Source of the DNA: Doryteuthis pealeii | Taxonomy: Eukaryota; Mollusca; Cephalopoda; Myopsida; Loliginidae | Direction: 5' to 3' | Assembly: GCA_023376005.1 (NCBI GenBank) | Contig: CM042138.1 | Span: 95,733,844 to 95,797,843, forward strand | Length of the DNA stretch: 64,000 nucleotides | Shown: positions 35,757-48,530 of the stretch, piece after piece | Position numbering within the stretch: position 1 is the first letter of the stretch | Layout of the letters: each line of letters opens with the position of its first letter | Position numbers and translations under genes: made by a program | Notes under the pieces: generated by a model | Database searches by the model: none | Seen by the model: only the letters and a program-made list of their open reading frames with translations | Told to the model about the DNA's origin: nothing

Positions 35757-36344
35757 TAGTATGAGGTGGAGCTCTAAGTAGTTTAACTAACAAGTAGTTT
35801 AACTAGTGAATTCGATTTTCACAGGGTGCCTCATACTTCAGTCCTTCTACCAAACTAAGCTAACTTTAGTAAATGATTTACTATTTAATCATATTGTATG
35901 TTTTTAAGTTGTAAAAGGTTTGTTTTAAAAGTGAGAGTCGAGAAAAACAAAAACATAACAATTGATTTTTTTCTAATCAGAAGCCATTGTTAAACAATGG
36001 CTTCTGATTAGAAAAAAATCAAAAGAGAAAAAAATGATTTTAAAAAAATCGTCATCATTTAAAAATCGCTACTTACATGGTTACGTGGTGTAATATTTAG
36101 CAAGTTGGATTAGCATACAATAATTAGTGTATTTGATTCTCTCTGGATTCACCATACTTCTAGCTTTGTGTCGTAAGCTAACTAAATTGGTAGTTACATT
36201 GTCCACTGATAAAGGGAAGTAATTAATATAGTTATTAAAATAGGTATTACCAAACCTGTTCGCAGCGAGCAGGATGAGACACAAGGGTCGCAAGGCAAGT
36301 ATGGGGCATCCAACGAGGATCGAACTCACTATTCATAAATAACA

Positions 36345-36394
<50 letters not shown>

Positions 36395-36560
36395 CTAACC
36401 ACTTGGACACTTGGTGTGGTGTATTGATTCGGGATCTACATTTGCAGGCCATTGTTTGTGAGTTCAATTCTCACTGGGCACCCCATATTTCTGTCCTTGT
36501 GCCATTATTAAGATAAGCTTAGAAAGTAACTAAGTTGGTACTTCCCATGTTGGTAAAATT
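35757..36560. mobile_element. SINE family III cluster and ATT microsatellite (arm C)
   Basis: This is the arm C copy of 1,735-2,540; the ATT tract (36,345-36,393) is shorter than in arm A. Confidence 0.55.
35962..36022. repeat. 60-bp near-perfect palindrome (arm C)
   Basis: This is the same palindrome as 1,936-1,995, differing by one base in an A tract. Confidence 0.8.
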
Positions 36561-36589
36561 TAATAATTTAGTTCCACAGTGCCTTTTCC

Positions 36590-36695
36590 CCACCCCCAGG
36601 CAGCACTTATCCCTCGTCTAAAACGGGTAAGGGCTGAATTTATTGTTCGGCACCTGAAGCACTCCTAATGGGAGATGCCGAGGGAACTAGGCAAT
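36590..36695 (+). mobile_element. Relic of the GC-rich SINE-like family (arm C)
   Basis: This is the arm C copy of the relic at 2,560-2,665, lying about 330 bp upstream of the UNC93-like long exon. It is shared by both haplotypes, unlike the intronic insertion. Confidence 0.6.
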
Positions 36696-37019
36696 TCTTG
36701 ATTCAACCTTTTAATAAAACAAATTAATAGAGATGTACTGAATTGTCTGAAAGTCTTGTCATTCCTACCAAAATATAATTCCTAATTAATCAACTATAAT
36801 TACATGAAATACGCCATAGGAAATGAACTAGAAAATTATTTTATTATAATTATATATTATGATTAATGATACAATATATCATATTAAAAACAATAATAAT
36901 GAAAGTCAAGACGATATGTAGGGGTGACAAAACTTTCTGACCTTGTATAAATAATTACAGTCTTAATTGAATTTTGATTTTTCTGTTGAAATAACTGTAA
37001 ACATTTTCTATTCTTTCAG

Positions 37020-39570
37020 GTCTGACAATTTTAACAACACCGATAATCTCCTGATAAACACTGCTGATACTAGTAAAACATCTGAAACATTTCTAGACAA
37101 TGGACAAACATTCCTTGATTTTAGCCAGAATGGTATCGGCCACCAGATAATGACATCGGAAGTTGTTTGCCCAGAAAGTAAACCGTGTAGCCAAGATTCT
37201 TTCTACTATCCAAATGTTGGCATGGCTGAAACCCCAGGAACCATCATTGCTTTGGAACCTGTTGTACTGAGTGATGAGAATGACAGTGATGCACCTCTCC
37301 TGGGAACTTCCTTGGACAGTCTGGAAACAGTCGGAGTGGAACTTTCAATTCCAATGGAGCGAAATGGCAATTATGGCTTGTCTAACAGAAATGATGATCC
37401 CATGATTGATGTGAACAAAAAGGAAAGTGATAATCTTGAGCCTCAAGATAATATCTTATATAATGGTCCCTATGTTGGAAGCACTGGTAGTGACATACCT
37501 CTTTTAGGAGCATCATCTGGAAGTGAAAAATCTTCTACTGAAGATATCGCCTTTAATTCTGAGACAATGGTTAACTCTCACCCTTCTTCCAGTGATCCTG
37601 ATTATGGTTACCAGCAACCATCAATTGTGGAACCTTCTACTACTTTCTACACCCAGACAGAGCCTGATTTTGTTTCCTCCTTTGCAGGTTCAAGCCCAGC
37701 AAGTGATACTCCCTTGTTGGATACATCTTTGGTTAGTTTTGAAACTGCTGAGCCTACGAATACTGTCGATGAAAACGAGAACCCAATCTATGGTTACGTT
37801 GACTCCGGTGAAAATACCGAAGTCAGTGCTTTCCCGCAATTACCCGCTGAATCGACCAACGACCTCCTGTCGTATTTGGACCCAACCTCAAGCAGCGATC
37901 CAAGAGAAGATATTACCGCAAATGATATCTTCCAGGAAGCTGAGCTCCGACAATTCCAAAATGCAGAACTCGCTTCATGCAGCCTTGCTAATAACCAAAT
38001 CAACAATAACGTCAATGTTGTAAATTCTATTCTGGTTTGTGCTACTGATAACACCATTAACGATACCATCGGATCATCCTATTGCAATGAAGACAGTGAT
38101 ACTCCACTTCTTGATTTGAGTCCATGCGGTTCCCTTGCAGAAAACCTAGATAAGACCCCTGTTCTTGCAGGCACTCCTGCTGATATCTCAACTGCAGACG
38201 TCCCCGTTGAAGAATTCCCTGCAGATCAAATGCTTAACACCCAACCGACTGCTGTGAGCGCCAGCTTTGAAAACATAAATGAAACCACAAATGACAATAT
38301 GAAGACATACACTAAACAGATAAGCACAGAGAGCAATGCTCCATTAATTGAAGAAGAGCCGGTTAGACGAGATTTCGGTGATCTGGATATCCCTCCAAAC
38401 TACCGAGTGATTGAATGTGAACCATCGTTCAATATGAGCAAAGCGGCACCTTTCCTCCATTTGTATGGAAGCTCAAAATTGCTCTCAAGTCCTCATTGTG
38501 CAAGTCGTGAGCATGTCAACCTGTCCGAGGCCTGCATCCACATGCTTAATCACCTTAACAACAGCTATTCAAATATGTCTCTCATGCAGTTCTCATCTCT
38601 GAAAGACATTTCAGACGCACATCTTCAAAAGCTGGACGCAGATTCCGATTCCGAAGAGGAAAAACCAGGTAAACACTGGAAGAATCTGTTCGCTTATAGC
38701 ATTGGTTTTATGGTTATGTACATGGCTTTCGGTTCTTTGAGGCATTTGCAGAGCAGCCTGAACTCTGAAGCTGGCGTCGGACTAATGACTTTGTCCTGTT
38801 TGTTTGCATTCTTTGTGATTGGGTCCTTGTTTGCGTCATACGTCGTCAAGAAGTTGGAACCCCGAAGGGCAACCCTTGTCACTGTTATGTTCCACTTGCT
38901 TTATGTAATCAGCAACTGTTATCCCAAAGTCTACATTCTCATGCCCGTGTCAGCTATGCTCGGTTTCTGGAACGCAGTCTCATGGGGCGCATCCGGAACC
39001 TACATTCAACGACTGGCCTGCAGCTATGCCATGAAGACCAACCAAAAGACGGAACATGTCTGCAGCAAATTCCATGGTATCTTCTATCTGATCATCTTTT
39101 TCTCTGAAGTGTTTGGCAATTTGATATCATCCCTAATTTTAGGCAGCAATTCATCTGCCCCTGTGTTGGTCTCCCCGAACAACACAATGTCCTCGCTTAT
39201 GAACGAGACAGTACCTTCATTTCCGGGAAATAGCAGCAGCCAGTACGCTCACTGTGGCGTCTCCTATAGCCATTCTGATGACGTCAACACTGAGACGGTT
39301 CAGGTAGATCAGACAACAATCTTCATCCTCACTGCTGTATTTGCTGGGATGGACATCCTGGCTTTCTTCATCTTATTTTTCTGTGTCGATCCACTGACTA
39401 TGTACTACAAGTGCCAGACTTCATCAACCAACGTTAGCAGCTGTTGGCAGGTGTGGCAAGATGTCAAAGCTGTGCTCGTCTTCATGACCGACTGGAGATT
39501 CATCATGCTCATCCCTCTCTACATGTTCAGCGCCATTCACATCGGCTACATCAGCGCCGAAATTACCAAG
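37020..39570 (+). CDS. UNC93-like transmembrane protein, long exon with cytosolic N-terminal extension and TM1-TM7
   Basis: UNC93 proteins are 11-12 pass MFS-like membrane proteins. UNC93B1 carries nucleic-acid-sensing Toll-like receptors to endolysosomes and nematode UNC-93 regulates a two-pore potassium channel; most UNC93A-like members lack a defined role. The exon starts after a polypyrimidine tract and CAG (37,017-37,019) and ends at AAG|GTAAGC. It holds one open frame of 850 codons, entered in phase 2. About 550 hydrophilic, Ser/Asp/Glu-rich residues precede TM1, including repeated DxPLL motifs at residues 90, 158, 229 and 360. Family-typical segments follow: GFMVMYMAFGSLRHLQSSL (TM1), FGNLISSLILG (TM5) and a luminal loop with four N-glycosylation sequons. 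The true start is unknown: the frame is open into the intron, and Met44 (37,150) is a possible initiator. The fit is closer to UNC93A than UNC93B. The N-terminal extension is unusual, since UNC93A proteins are about 450 residues in total. Confidence 0.9.
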
Positions 39571-40094
39571 GTAAGCTGATTCTGTTCTTAACATCATTCT
39601 AAGTCAGGTGAACTTTAAAAAAAACTAAACTGTTCTATAGAGGTCAGTTTAGCTCAGTCGATAGAACATTCGCCTAAGAATCGTAAGGTTTTGGTTTCGA
39701 TACCGGTCCCCCCCCCAACTCAGCGCATGAGTAGCGCACCTTAGATAATCTGATCTGTGTGGTAAAGCATCCGGGAGCTGATTTAAGGTGTGGCGCTTCA
39801 ACTCATCAGAAACAATCTCTCTGATTTTGCGCTAGTGAAAAAGAAAGAAAAAAAGACTCCCTTGCTGATTGGCTGATACCAATAATAGACCATCCCATAG
39901 ACTTTACTTTTTTACTTATAGAAAAATATCTATTGGAAAATTTGATGTGTAATTTAATTTTTTGGACATATTTTTTTTCTTTTTGATAATTTTTGTATTT
40001 AAGATCATTTAAGATAATTTCTTTATCTTCATTGTTTTTAATCCTTATATTCTAGTTTGCTGGGATAATAATCTTTTTATTTTAAAATTTTAGC

Positions 40095-40131
<37 letters not shown>

Positions 40132-40788
40132 ATTATGCTCATTCACTTATCCTCCCTACAGTCAATCTTATTTAAACCTCAATTATTAATAAAATAGTTT
40201 TACATTATTAATACAGTTGACCATATCTACATACTAAAAACATGCAACTGTATTTATATATACAACAAAATATCAGTTTACAGTGTGAACGGGGAGGCTA
40301 ATTTGCATATTGATATTAAAAATTTGATTTTAATAAATATGTGCTTAATATTATTGATTTCTAACTATTTGGTTTTATCTTTATGAATATGACCAAAAAT
40401 CTCGGGGATAAATCTTCAAAGAAATCTATTAACAAGAAGAAATAACTGTAATTTTATTTTTAACTTCCTATTCTAACTAAATAGCTAAATCAGGAAAATT
40501 TAGCAATGAAAGACGGGAGTGATAGAAGAGTAAGTTTCAGTTGTTCTATTTTTCGATTATACCTAACCCCCTCTGTTTCAAATCTTTTTATCTGCATTCT
40601 TATTTAGTTTCATTCTTCTTTCTAATCTAATCTAATATTTTATTACATTAAAACATAAATACTTGCCCCTGGATGGTGCATATATTTGCTAGTGAAAATA
40701 TGGCTATTATCTTTTTATTGGTACTTAAAAAGATTTGCATGAATTCTTGCAAAGAATTATTGGATTTTTCTTTCTTTTTTTCTTTCAG
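39571..40788 (+). other. Intron of UNC93-like gene (arm C allele, without insertion)
   Basis: A 1,218-bp GT-AG, phase-0 intron separates the two UNC93-like exons. It contains a tRNA-derived SINE (39,640-39,905), a TA tract (about 40,098-40,128) and the empty target site GTTGACCATATCTACAT (40,216-40,232), where arms A and B carry an inserted element. Confidence 0.8.
39640..39905 (+). mobile_element. tRNA-derived SINE, family I (arm C, intronic)
   Basis: This is the same insertion as 5,593-5,852, with the A box at 39,648-39,664 and a B box downstream. A C tract next to the B box differs in length from arm A. Confidence 0.8.
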
Positions 40789-40924
40789 GCCTTTGTTACG
40801 TGTTTTCTTGGAATACATATGGTTGGATATATGATGATCTGCTATGGAATTTCTGATGCCTTCAGTTCCTACATCACTGGCTGGCTCAACCAAATTACAG
40901 GAAGAATAGTATTGTTAAGCATAG
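40789..40924 (+). CDS. UNC93-like protein, next exon (TM8 region)
   Basis: This exon follows a strong pyrimidine tract ending in TTTCAG (40,783-40,788) and continues the frame of the long exon in phase 0. It encodes 45 residues, including GIHMVGYMMICYGISDAFSS and an ITGR motif. This is the conserved UNC93A block that follows the 'SAEIT' sequence ending the previous exon. The exon most likely ends at ATAG|GCAAGT, a good match to the GC-type 5' splice site. If it is not spliced there, the frame stops three codons later at TAG (40,930-40,932), giving a truncated protein without the last membrane segments. No further UNC93 exon is seen in the next 13 kb before the palindrome turns. Confidence 0.82.
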
Positions 40925-41883
40925 GCAAGTAGTGCAGCGAGCCGTTTGAATTTTGATGCCTTTGTGAAATTACTGAGTTTTTGAAATTTTCCTGTAAATT
41001 GCTGTCATTTGATTTGTATTTTCTATTTACCTGTCAGCCATGTTTTGTTATGGATATTGTTGAAAAAAATTAGACCTTCTGTTGCCCCTTGAAAAATATT
41101 CTTAAAAAGAGAATTGGCCTTTGATAACTAATAACTTTTGGAAGATAAGAGACAGAACTACAAGTTCTTTAAGATAGGGAATACTTGGTCAATTCGTATC
41201 ACATAGAAAGTTATTAACAGAAGATGAAAAGATAGAAGTCTCAGGTATAACAAAATTAAAAAGCTAGTATTTTCAGGTTGAATTGTGTACAAATTAACAC
41301 ACACTGAATTGTTTTTAATGGCAGTATTAAATTAAAATTAAAATAAGGACATTAGCAGTTGATTTTACTGTTTAGTTTATTTTGCCATTACTCAACATAT
41401 TCATTCCAAGATGTGGCACCATTTTGAATTTGTTGTCCTATATCTTGTTTATTCATTCCCATTGTACCCTGTCTATCATTAGAATTTATGTAGGTCTAAG
41501 AATAAGCTGCGAGTTTGGTAGCAAAATTTTGAAATTAACGCTAATCAATTTAGCAGTCGACTAGATTATTTATGAATTAGATTAGTGAATTTTATAATTA
41601 AAAATAAATTTTCTGTAATAGATTAAATTTTATGAATTTTGATCACAAATAGAATTATAAGAATCCCATAAAAAAAAGGCACAAAAGTTGCATTATTAAT
41701 AATGCTATTTACAACTTGAACTTAAGCCAGATCTTTATTCAGTAAATATTGTCACAACTGATTTTGGAACATTTTTATCATTATTATGATTATTTAGAAT
41801 AGAATATTGTTTACTACGATTTTAAATATTGCATATAGTTCTAATGTATATAATATTCTTAGAGTATAGAGCTCTTAGAGTAT

Positions 41884-42127
41884 GGTTTAGCTCAGTCGGT
41901 AGAGCACCCGCCAAGGAATCACAAGGTTCTGCGCTCAGTATTGGTCCCTGCCAACTCAGTGCATGAATAGCACAGTTTGAGTAATCTTATCTGTGTGGTA
42001 AAGTAGGGAGCTGATGGTAAATGTAACTTCACCCCAGCTACAAAAACAGTCTAGTGCTAATGAAAAGGGGAAAGACTCCCTCGCTGTCTGGCTGATACCG
42101 ACAATAGGCCACTCACCTACTTTACTT
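41884..42127 (+). mobile_element. tRNA-derived SINE, family I, second copy (arm C)
   Basis: This is the arm C copy of 8,085-8,332, with the same A box. The bases just before the head are rearranged (GAGCTCTTAGAGTAT) compared with arms A and B. Confidence 0.78.
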
Positions 42128-42536
42128 TTACTATTGAGTATATGTTTTCTGGAGATTTTCTATAGATTTTTATAATTGGATGTTTGTTTTATTGGGATCT
42201 TCAGTAGTTTTATCCAGAATTCCATGCATTTCTTAAATACATGTTTTTTTTGTTTTTTTTTTAAAGGTAATACCTTTTCAAGAGTGAAATCAATTATTTG
42301 TCATAATTTTGTTTAAAGTCACTGATGAAAATGTATAAATTAAAAGTGAAAAGAAAAAGATTCTATAATGATAACTACATATATATATATATATAGATAT
42401 ACAGATTTTACTGTTTTGACAAGAGGTAGTAGAATACTTTCTTTTTTTAAAGATATTATTCACTCTATCAATAGTAACTATTTGTATATTTTAACTAGTT
42501 TTTGATATAGTTTTCAATATAGAGATGACTTTCTTG

Positions 42537-42760
42537 TTGGAGGCATGTGGTATAATAGAGTCGTAGGAAATGGACTAATTGACCCGAGTTCAAATCCTGG
42601 AAGAAGCTACAGATCACATAGTGCTAATACCCTTGGGAAAGGTATGGATCCAACTACTCTCCCCCCCAGCTATGGGTAAATAGTAGGACAGACTGGGCTC
42701 TTTAACCTTGGTTAGGCAACCGGTCTAGGCGAAGGAAAACTCTGAATTCAAAAACTGTTA
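42537..42760 (+). mobile_element. SINE family II (arm C)
   Basis: This is the arm C copy of 8,752-8,970, with single-base differences. Confidence 0.75.
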
Positions 42761-43444
42761 GGAGTGGTCACTACTAGAATAGGCTCATTCCTAATTAGTG
42801 ATCTATCTCATTAATCAATTTCTTGATAATGAATTTAACTCTCAGATTTCATATTCTAAAATGAAATTTTTTATTTCAAAATTTGGAAAAATCTAAATTT
42901 CATATATAATTTAGTATTCCAAGAATATATATCATTAATCAAAATTATTTCAAAACTAGATATAATCAAAGAATAGTCTTTAAAACAATTTGTGCCTTAA
43001 TCTATTTTCAAACTTTTGATTCCTGTTCATCTTAAGATTTTAGCTTCAGGGGATTAAAAAATCCTTAGATTATTCAAAAGGAATCATAATCTAACAGAGA
43101 GAATTCTTCATTCTAGGATAATCCTAAATTTCCTTTCATGTAATAAGCAAGCAGGTAAGTTGTGTGGTTTCATGGGTTGTCCAAAAAACTTCCTCCCCAA
43201 TTTTTTGGGCAGCCTGCATTGGTAATAAGGCAAAAAGAAAGAATTGTTCTAAACAGAAGCCCTCCTACTTCTGCTTTCAGCTACATAAACAGTTTAATTG
43301 AGGAATTGAAAGATCCCGATGATTAAAAAATTAAAAGCTTGCACAGCAGATCAGGTTTACTTATCCTGATGATGAAGATGGGGCTTTCACAAGTGGCGCC
43401 ATCTACCGTGAGTAGACAGGAGGAAGAAGAGCCCTATTACTCAC

Positions 43445-43715
43445 CTGTCTAGCAAAGCCAGTTTTGACGATCTTTCCGAAATGAGAGGTTTTAGTCAACA
43501 GAATAGCAAGCAGGGCATCAGTGATGGCAGGCCTGGTGATGGCTGAAAATTTCCGAAAACGGCTGCAGCAACACGATTGTTGAATGAACGAACGAACGAA
43601 CGAACGAACGAACGACAGCAACAGAGATGTTCACTGAAAAATGACCGCAGAGAACCGATAGAAGCATTCTGAGGTAGACCCAACACACACTCACTCCTTC
43701 TGTTTCCTGATTCAA
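43445..43715 (-). CDS. Possible first exon of an opposite-strand gene (arm C copy)
   Basis: This is the arm C counterpart of 9,661-9,930 with the same GTGAGT donor just below 43,445. The 38 codons next to the donor are unchanged from arm A, while the upstream part differs by a two-base insertion near 43,624. Conservation of the codons next to a strong donor is the only support for coding. Confidence 0.3.
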
Positions 43716-44419
43716 CACGTTTTGAAAATAAAGTAAGATTTGCCGAGTTCTATGGTACGTATAACCCGTTTTTGTGTTGACAAAATGCTGCAGGATAGTT
43801 CAGGGACTAGACCTGCTTTTATTAAAACAAACCTTTTTTTCCTTATTAATATTAAGCATTTGTTTTTTTCCACAGTGATCAAGGATACCAAATAATTCTT
43901 TAAAAAAATTGTCTGACTAATACAAGCAAAACTGTTTTAGTTTGGAACTTCTGTTGGCATACCATAAATTTCTTTCTCTCTCTTTCTCTCTCTTTTTTTT
44001 TTTTTTTTTTTTTTTCAAAGAATATTTTGTTTATCATAGTCTATTTACCTTGAGAAATTTTCAACAAACAAAATCCTGGTTCTTGTAATGCCTTTAAGTG
44101 TGTATGTTGTATTCAATGCATGACCTGAGCTTTTGAGTGTTTCATATGAAAGTGTATGCTGACCGATGTATGTATATATGTATGATTGTGTGTATATATG
44201 TGGTTCACTGGCTTGCCATTTATAGCAATCTAATATTCAGCACTACACAGTTAGTAATGGGACTCTAAACAGTGAAATAATTCCACCTTTCCCCTAGTCT
44301 CACTGAAGTAACCTAAATTTAGATTTAAAAAACAAATATCCCAGTAATTTTCACTCCTTTTTAATAAAAAAAAAAAATTCAATTTCACTTTGCAATATAG
44401 ATACCGAAATTATTGCTTA

Positions 44420-44690
44420 AGGGCATCTCATCATGTTGTAAGAGTTTGCAAGCTTGTCTTGCAGATCTACTGAATAGTGAGTTCGATCCTCGTTGAATGC
44501 CCTATACTTGTGACCTTGTGTCACATCCTACCTATAACAAATGGGTTAGGTACAAAGGGTGTCCTATGGTAATGTAATGGTTAGTGAGCTAATCTTACAT
44601 ATCCATTACTACTGAATAATGAGTTGAATCCTCACAGGATGGCCTATACTTCCAACCTTGTGTCACATCCTACCCATAGATACCTACAGA
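44420..44690 (+). mobile_element. Two tandem SINE family III units (arm C)
   Basis: This is the arm C copy of 10,640-10,900. The second unit reads GGCCTATACTTCCAACC, a variant shared with the last bases of arm D. Confidence 0.6.
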
Positions 44691-45074
44691 AATTATTGCT
44701 TGAAGATTAAGTAAAAATCATAATAAATATTTAGCATTCCGTAAGTGAGTTTGCCACTACAGGCATCTCTGATCACAAAAATAATAATGCATATAAATTC
44801 TGTATCATCATATGCTGTTACAGTAACAGCAAAAACCAAAAACCAATAAACAAAAAAAACCAAAAAAAAACCCAAAGATAACCTTGAGTTAAAAATTAGT
44901 AAATTACTGAATGCACAAAATATTAGCATGAATACAGTGAAAAAACGAATTAATACTTGTCTCTATTTCAAAATTTGAAACAAATAACTTATTTCATTAC
45001 TCAATACAATTTCTATTATAATTGTCAAATAGAGTCTAAATTGAGGGTGAAGCATAAGTAATAGGGCATCTTTA

Positions 45075-45195
45075 TATAAATAGACTGGGATAGATAGATA
45101 TATAGATAGATAGATAGATTGAAAGACAATTATCAATAGACTGGAATAGATAGATAGATAGATATGAACAGACTGAGAAAGAAAGATAGATATGA

Positions 45196-45263
<68 letters not shown>

Positions 45264-45365
45264 ATCGATAGATAGATAGATAAACTGAGATAAACAAATA
45301 GATATAAACAGTCTGGGATAAATAGATTAGAAATATAGATTAGATTGATAGGTGTATAGATAGAG
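45075..45365. repeat. Compound GATA and TA microsatellite (arm C)
   Basis: This is the arm C copy, with the TA core at about 45,198-45,262. The unit number differs from A and B. Confidence 0.9.
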
Positions 45366-48300
45366 AGATACTGTGGAGAAAGTGTCATAAAACAGTTTAA
45401 TAAAAACTGATAAAAAGATGAAAATAAATAGTAAAACAGGAAAGGGTTGTATTATTCCATAGGTCGTATATATATTCTCTATTACTATTTTAACATTTTC
45501 TACACTTAGTCTTATATGAAAGTACAGCATTAAAACAATTTAAAAATTGTTTTCACTTTCTGATAATGTTTTATTCTATTATCCTCATTTATTGTTAAAA
45601 TAAGTACATTAAAAAAAAAATCAATATGGAGAATTAAATTCAGGGGATTAGGGAAGGGAGCTAACTCAAGGACACTTTTTTTGGCTAATTTCAAAGGTCG
45701 CCCATTACTAACTGACATGAGGGCTTAACGGCAAATCTTAGTTGCTTCATCGTCCTGTGCGCTTACTAACATGAACAAAGAAAAAAGAAGAATGAAACAA
45801 GAATGAAATACCTAAAATAATTTTGTTTTTGTCTTTTCTCTTTTTATTTATGTTAGTCTCTTTTTTTCTTCACTCTAACTATAAAAAAAACATTACTGCA
45901 TACCTAGTAAACATAAATGACAACATTATGGTGTATACTTGTATACGACAAAACATTTTAGACATATTTATCAATGATATATTCAAGCAAAGTTTCATAT
46001 TAAGGTTATCTGTATTTTTGCTCATATCCTAGGAAAAGGCATATAGAAATTAGAAATATATTTTATAGTATAGTTTGTAGACTTCCCAAGGTTCTTATAC
46101 CTGGTATACAAGGGTAGGTAACACTTAGTTAGAGTAAGACATGTTTTTTAATGCTAGTACTCTGGTTATTTGCGAATGGGATCATGATAAATATAAGGCT
46201 CATATTCAGGGTATCTAATACCCTAGGTACCCCATTGAACCAAAAGGTTAGGGTTAGGATTATTCTCTGATGACTATGACAAGTGCTGAGGAAGTAGGAC
46301 ATATTTTTTTCAAACCACTATATCTTCATAGAGTCTTCCACCGTAAAAAAGCCTTGGGCCATCCTTGTGGGAAATTGAATAAATACATCTTGGATGGACT
46401 GTACAACAATACTTTTTATTAATTGTATACCAGGTCCAATGTTTAAAGCAAGTGTAATAATAAGGATAGAATATATCATTTACCTATATATGATACTTGA
46501 AATCAAGGTTTCATTAGTCATATCAGGGAATACACCCTAAAGTTGCCCTTGATCACATCTTCACTGATGTAATCCCAGGATCATTAGGTGTTTCTGGTCT
46601 TTCAACATCATACACCTTCACCTGGGTGACCCAGCTGGTGTCAATCAGGCACCAGATTGTGGTCAGGTAACAAGACCTCATGTGGTTGACATTGAGGCTT
46701 TTTATACTATGAGCAAGTATCATATATTTATGATAAGGATAGAATATGTCATTGGCAGTCAGTACTTAATACATGTCTTCCTTTACATATATATGTTACT
46801 TAATATCAATGTTTCATTAGCTATATATATATATATGCATTTACTTACATATAGAAGATATGTTTTCTTGAGGCCGTTATTGGCTCACCATAGCTCATCT
46901 TGATTGTTTAGGTTTATAGCTTGAGTCCTTGCTGTTTGACTTCCTATCTATAATACCCACAGTTGTATTAAAAAAAAAATGTATCATATAGATCAGCAAA
47001 TAATTTGATGCTGAAAAGAATACCTTTACACCTATTCTTTATTATTATCTTTAAAGTAATCTTTTAAATGCTGATTGATTCATAAAGTACAGCGGAAAAA
47101 GTCTATATTGTATTTGGTTTACATGTGCTGTTCAAAGAAATTTGGTAGAGTCCTATTTTATATAAATAAAACCAATTATATGTATACATGAATAAAGGAG
47201 AACAATGCAATTATATGTATGCATATTTTCCATACATGTTTGTGTCTATGGTTGCATATGTATGCAGTATACATATCTGATCTGTTATATTCATCTGCTT
47301 TATTCTAATCACTTTTAGTGATAAGAACTGAATATTAGTTGTTGCTTTTTTTTCCATGGTTGAGAGTTGTTTATGTATTCATATCTACATACTTATATAT
47401 TTCTACTTATCTCCTGTATTTTTGTCATCCATGATTTCATTGTGGCTGATTCTTGATATTTCTTTTTATTAGTTTGAAAAGTTAGCCTGAAATTGTCATG
47501 AAAAACATACTAAAAAAACAAAAACAACAACAAAAAAAAAAACAAGAAACAAAACAAACACAACCATTATTTCATCCAATGTTGGTTAACTCCATTTTTT
47601 AAAATTTTATTTTTTTAAATTTTTTAAAATTTTTTTACTTTTTCATGTTATTTTGGAATTTTCATCTTTGTATGCATAAATGCAGAAATATTTACATTGT
47701 TTGATTTTGTTTGCTTATTATTGGGGGTAAAAAACCCCAACCCCCACAACAAAACAAAAACGAAAATACAATGATATGTTCTTTTAAAAACCTTCCAACT
47801 TCTTATGATTTTTATTGAAATTATTGAAATTAATCTTGTCTATTCTTGGTATGACATTGCAATATATATATATATATATTTACCTTTTAGTCTATATGAT
47901 AGGATTGTATATTTTTTGTATTTTCTCTCTGTGTCTCTGTTTCTCTCTCTCTCTCTTTCCATTTTGAAATTTAGCTATCTTTTTGTATGTTTTATGAAAC
48001 ATGTTGTTTTCAAACGAGCGATTTTTTTCGAATGGTTATGGTGTTGATTTTTGTTTTAAGAATAATCACTTTTGACAAAACATGTATCATTGCTTTCATT
48101 GTTATTATCATTATTATTATCATTATTATTAGGCTTATCATTTTTCATATATGTATTATCTTCAGTATTATATGATATGTTTATATATATGTCCTGATGT
48201 TTTCCCCTTTTTCTATTATATTTTTTTTGTTATGAATTTGTGATTAATCTTTACAGGAAATAAAAATTGTTTCCCACAGATTAGAGCATTGATTAAAAAA

Positions 48301-48530
48301 AAAAAAAAAAGAACCTCAAAAAATTATTTTCATGCTCTTTTATGTGACATTAATGAAATGTGTGATTTGTTTTACTAAAAAATCATGAATGGTCATGAAT
48401 GAGAGTTATTAAAGACTTTGCAGCAACAGTCAAATATATCGTTTGGCAAGTTGTTTTTTATACTGAGACCTTAAATTTAAATCTGGACCGTAGCTGAGAT
48501 AGAGATATTTTGGTGGGTGGCTAAACCAAA

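Larger units (their letters stand above)
33037..37019 (+). other. Upstream region or 5' intron of the UNC93-like gene (arm C)
   Basis: About 4 kb of AT-rich DNA before the long exon is filled with GA microsatellites, family II and III SINE pieces, a MITE-like hairpin, a short palindrome and an ATT tract. The long exon begins in phase 2 at a splice acceptor, so an upstream coding exon may exist, but none is recognised here. No promoter is identifiable. Confidence 0.6.

Noticed and set aside
37523..38069. Alternative-frame and antisense open frames over the UNC93-like exon
   Set aside because: They are shadows of the long real frame, explained by its open, low-stop composition.
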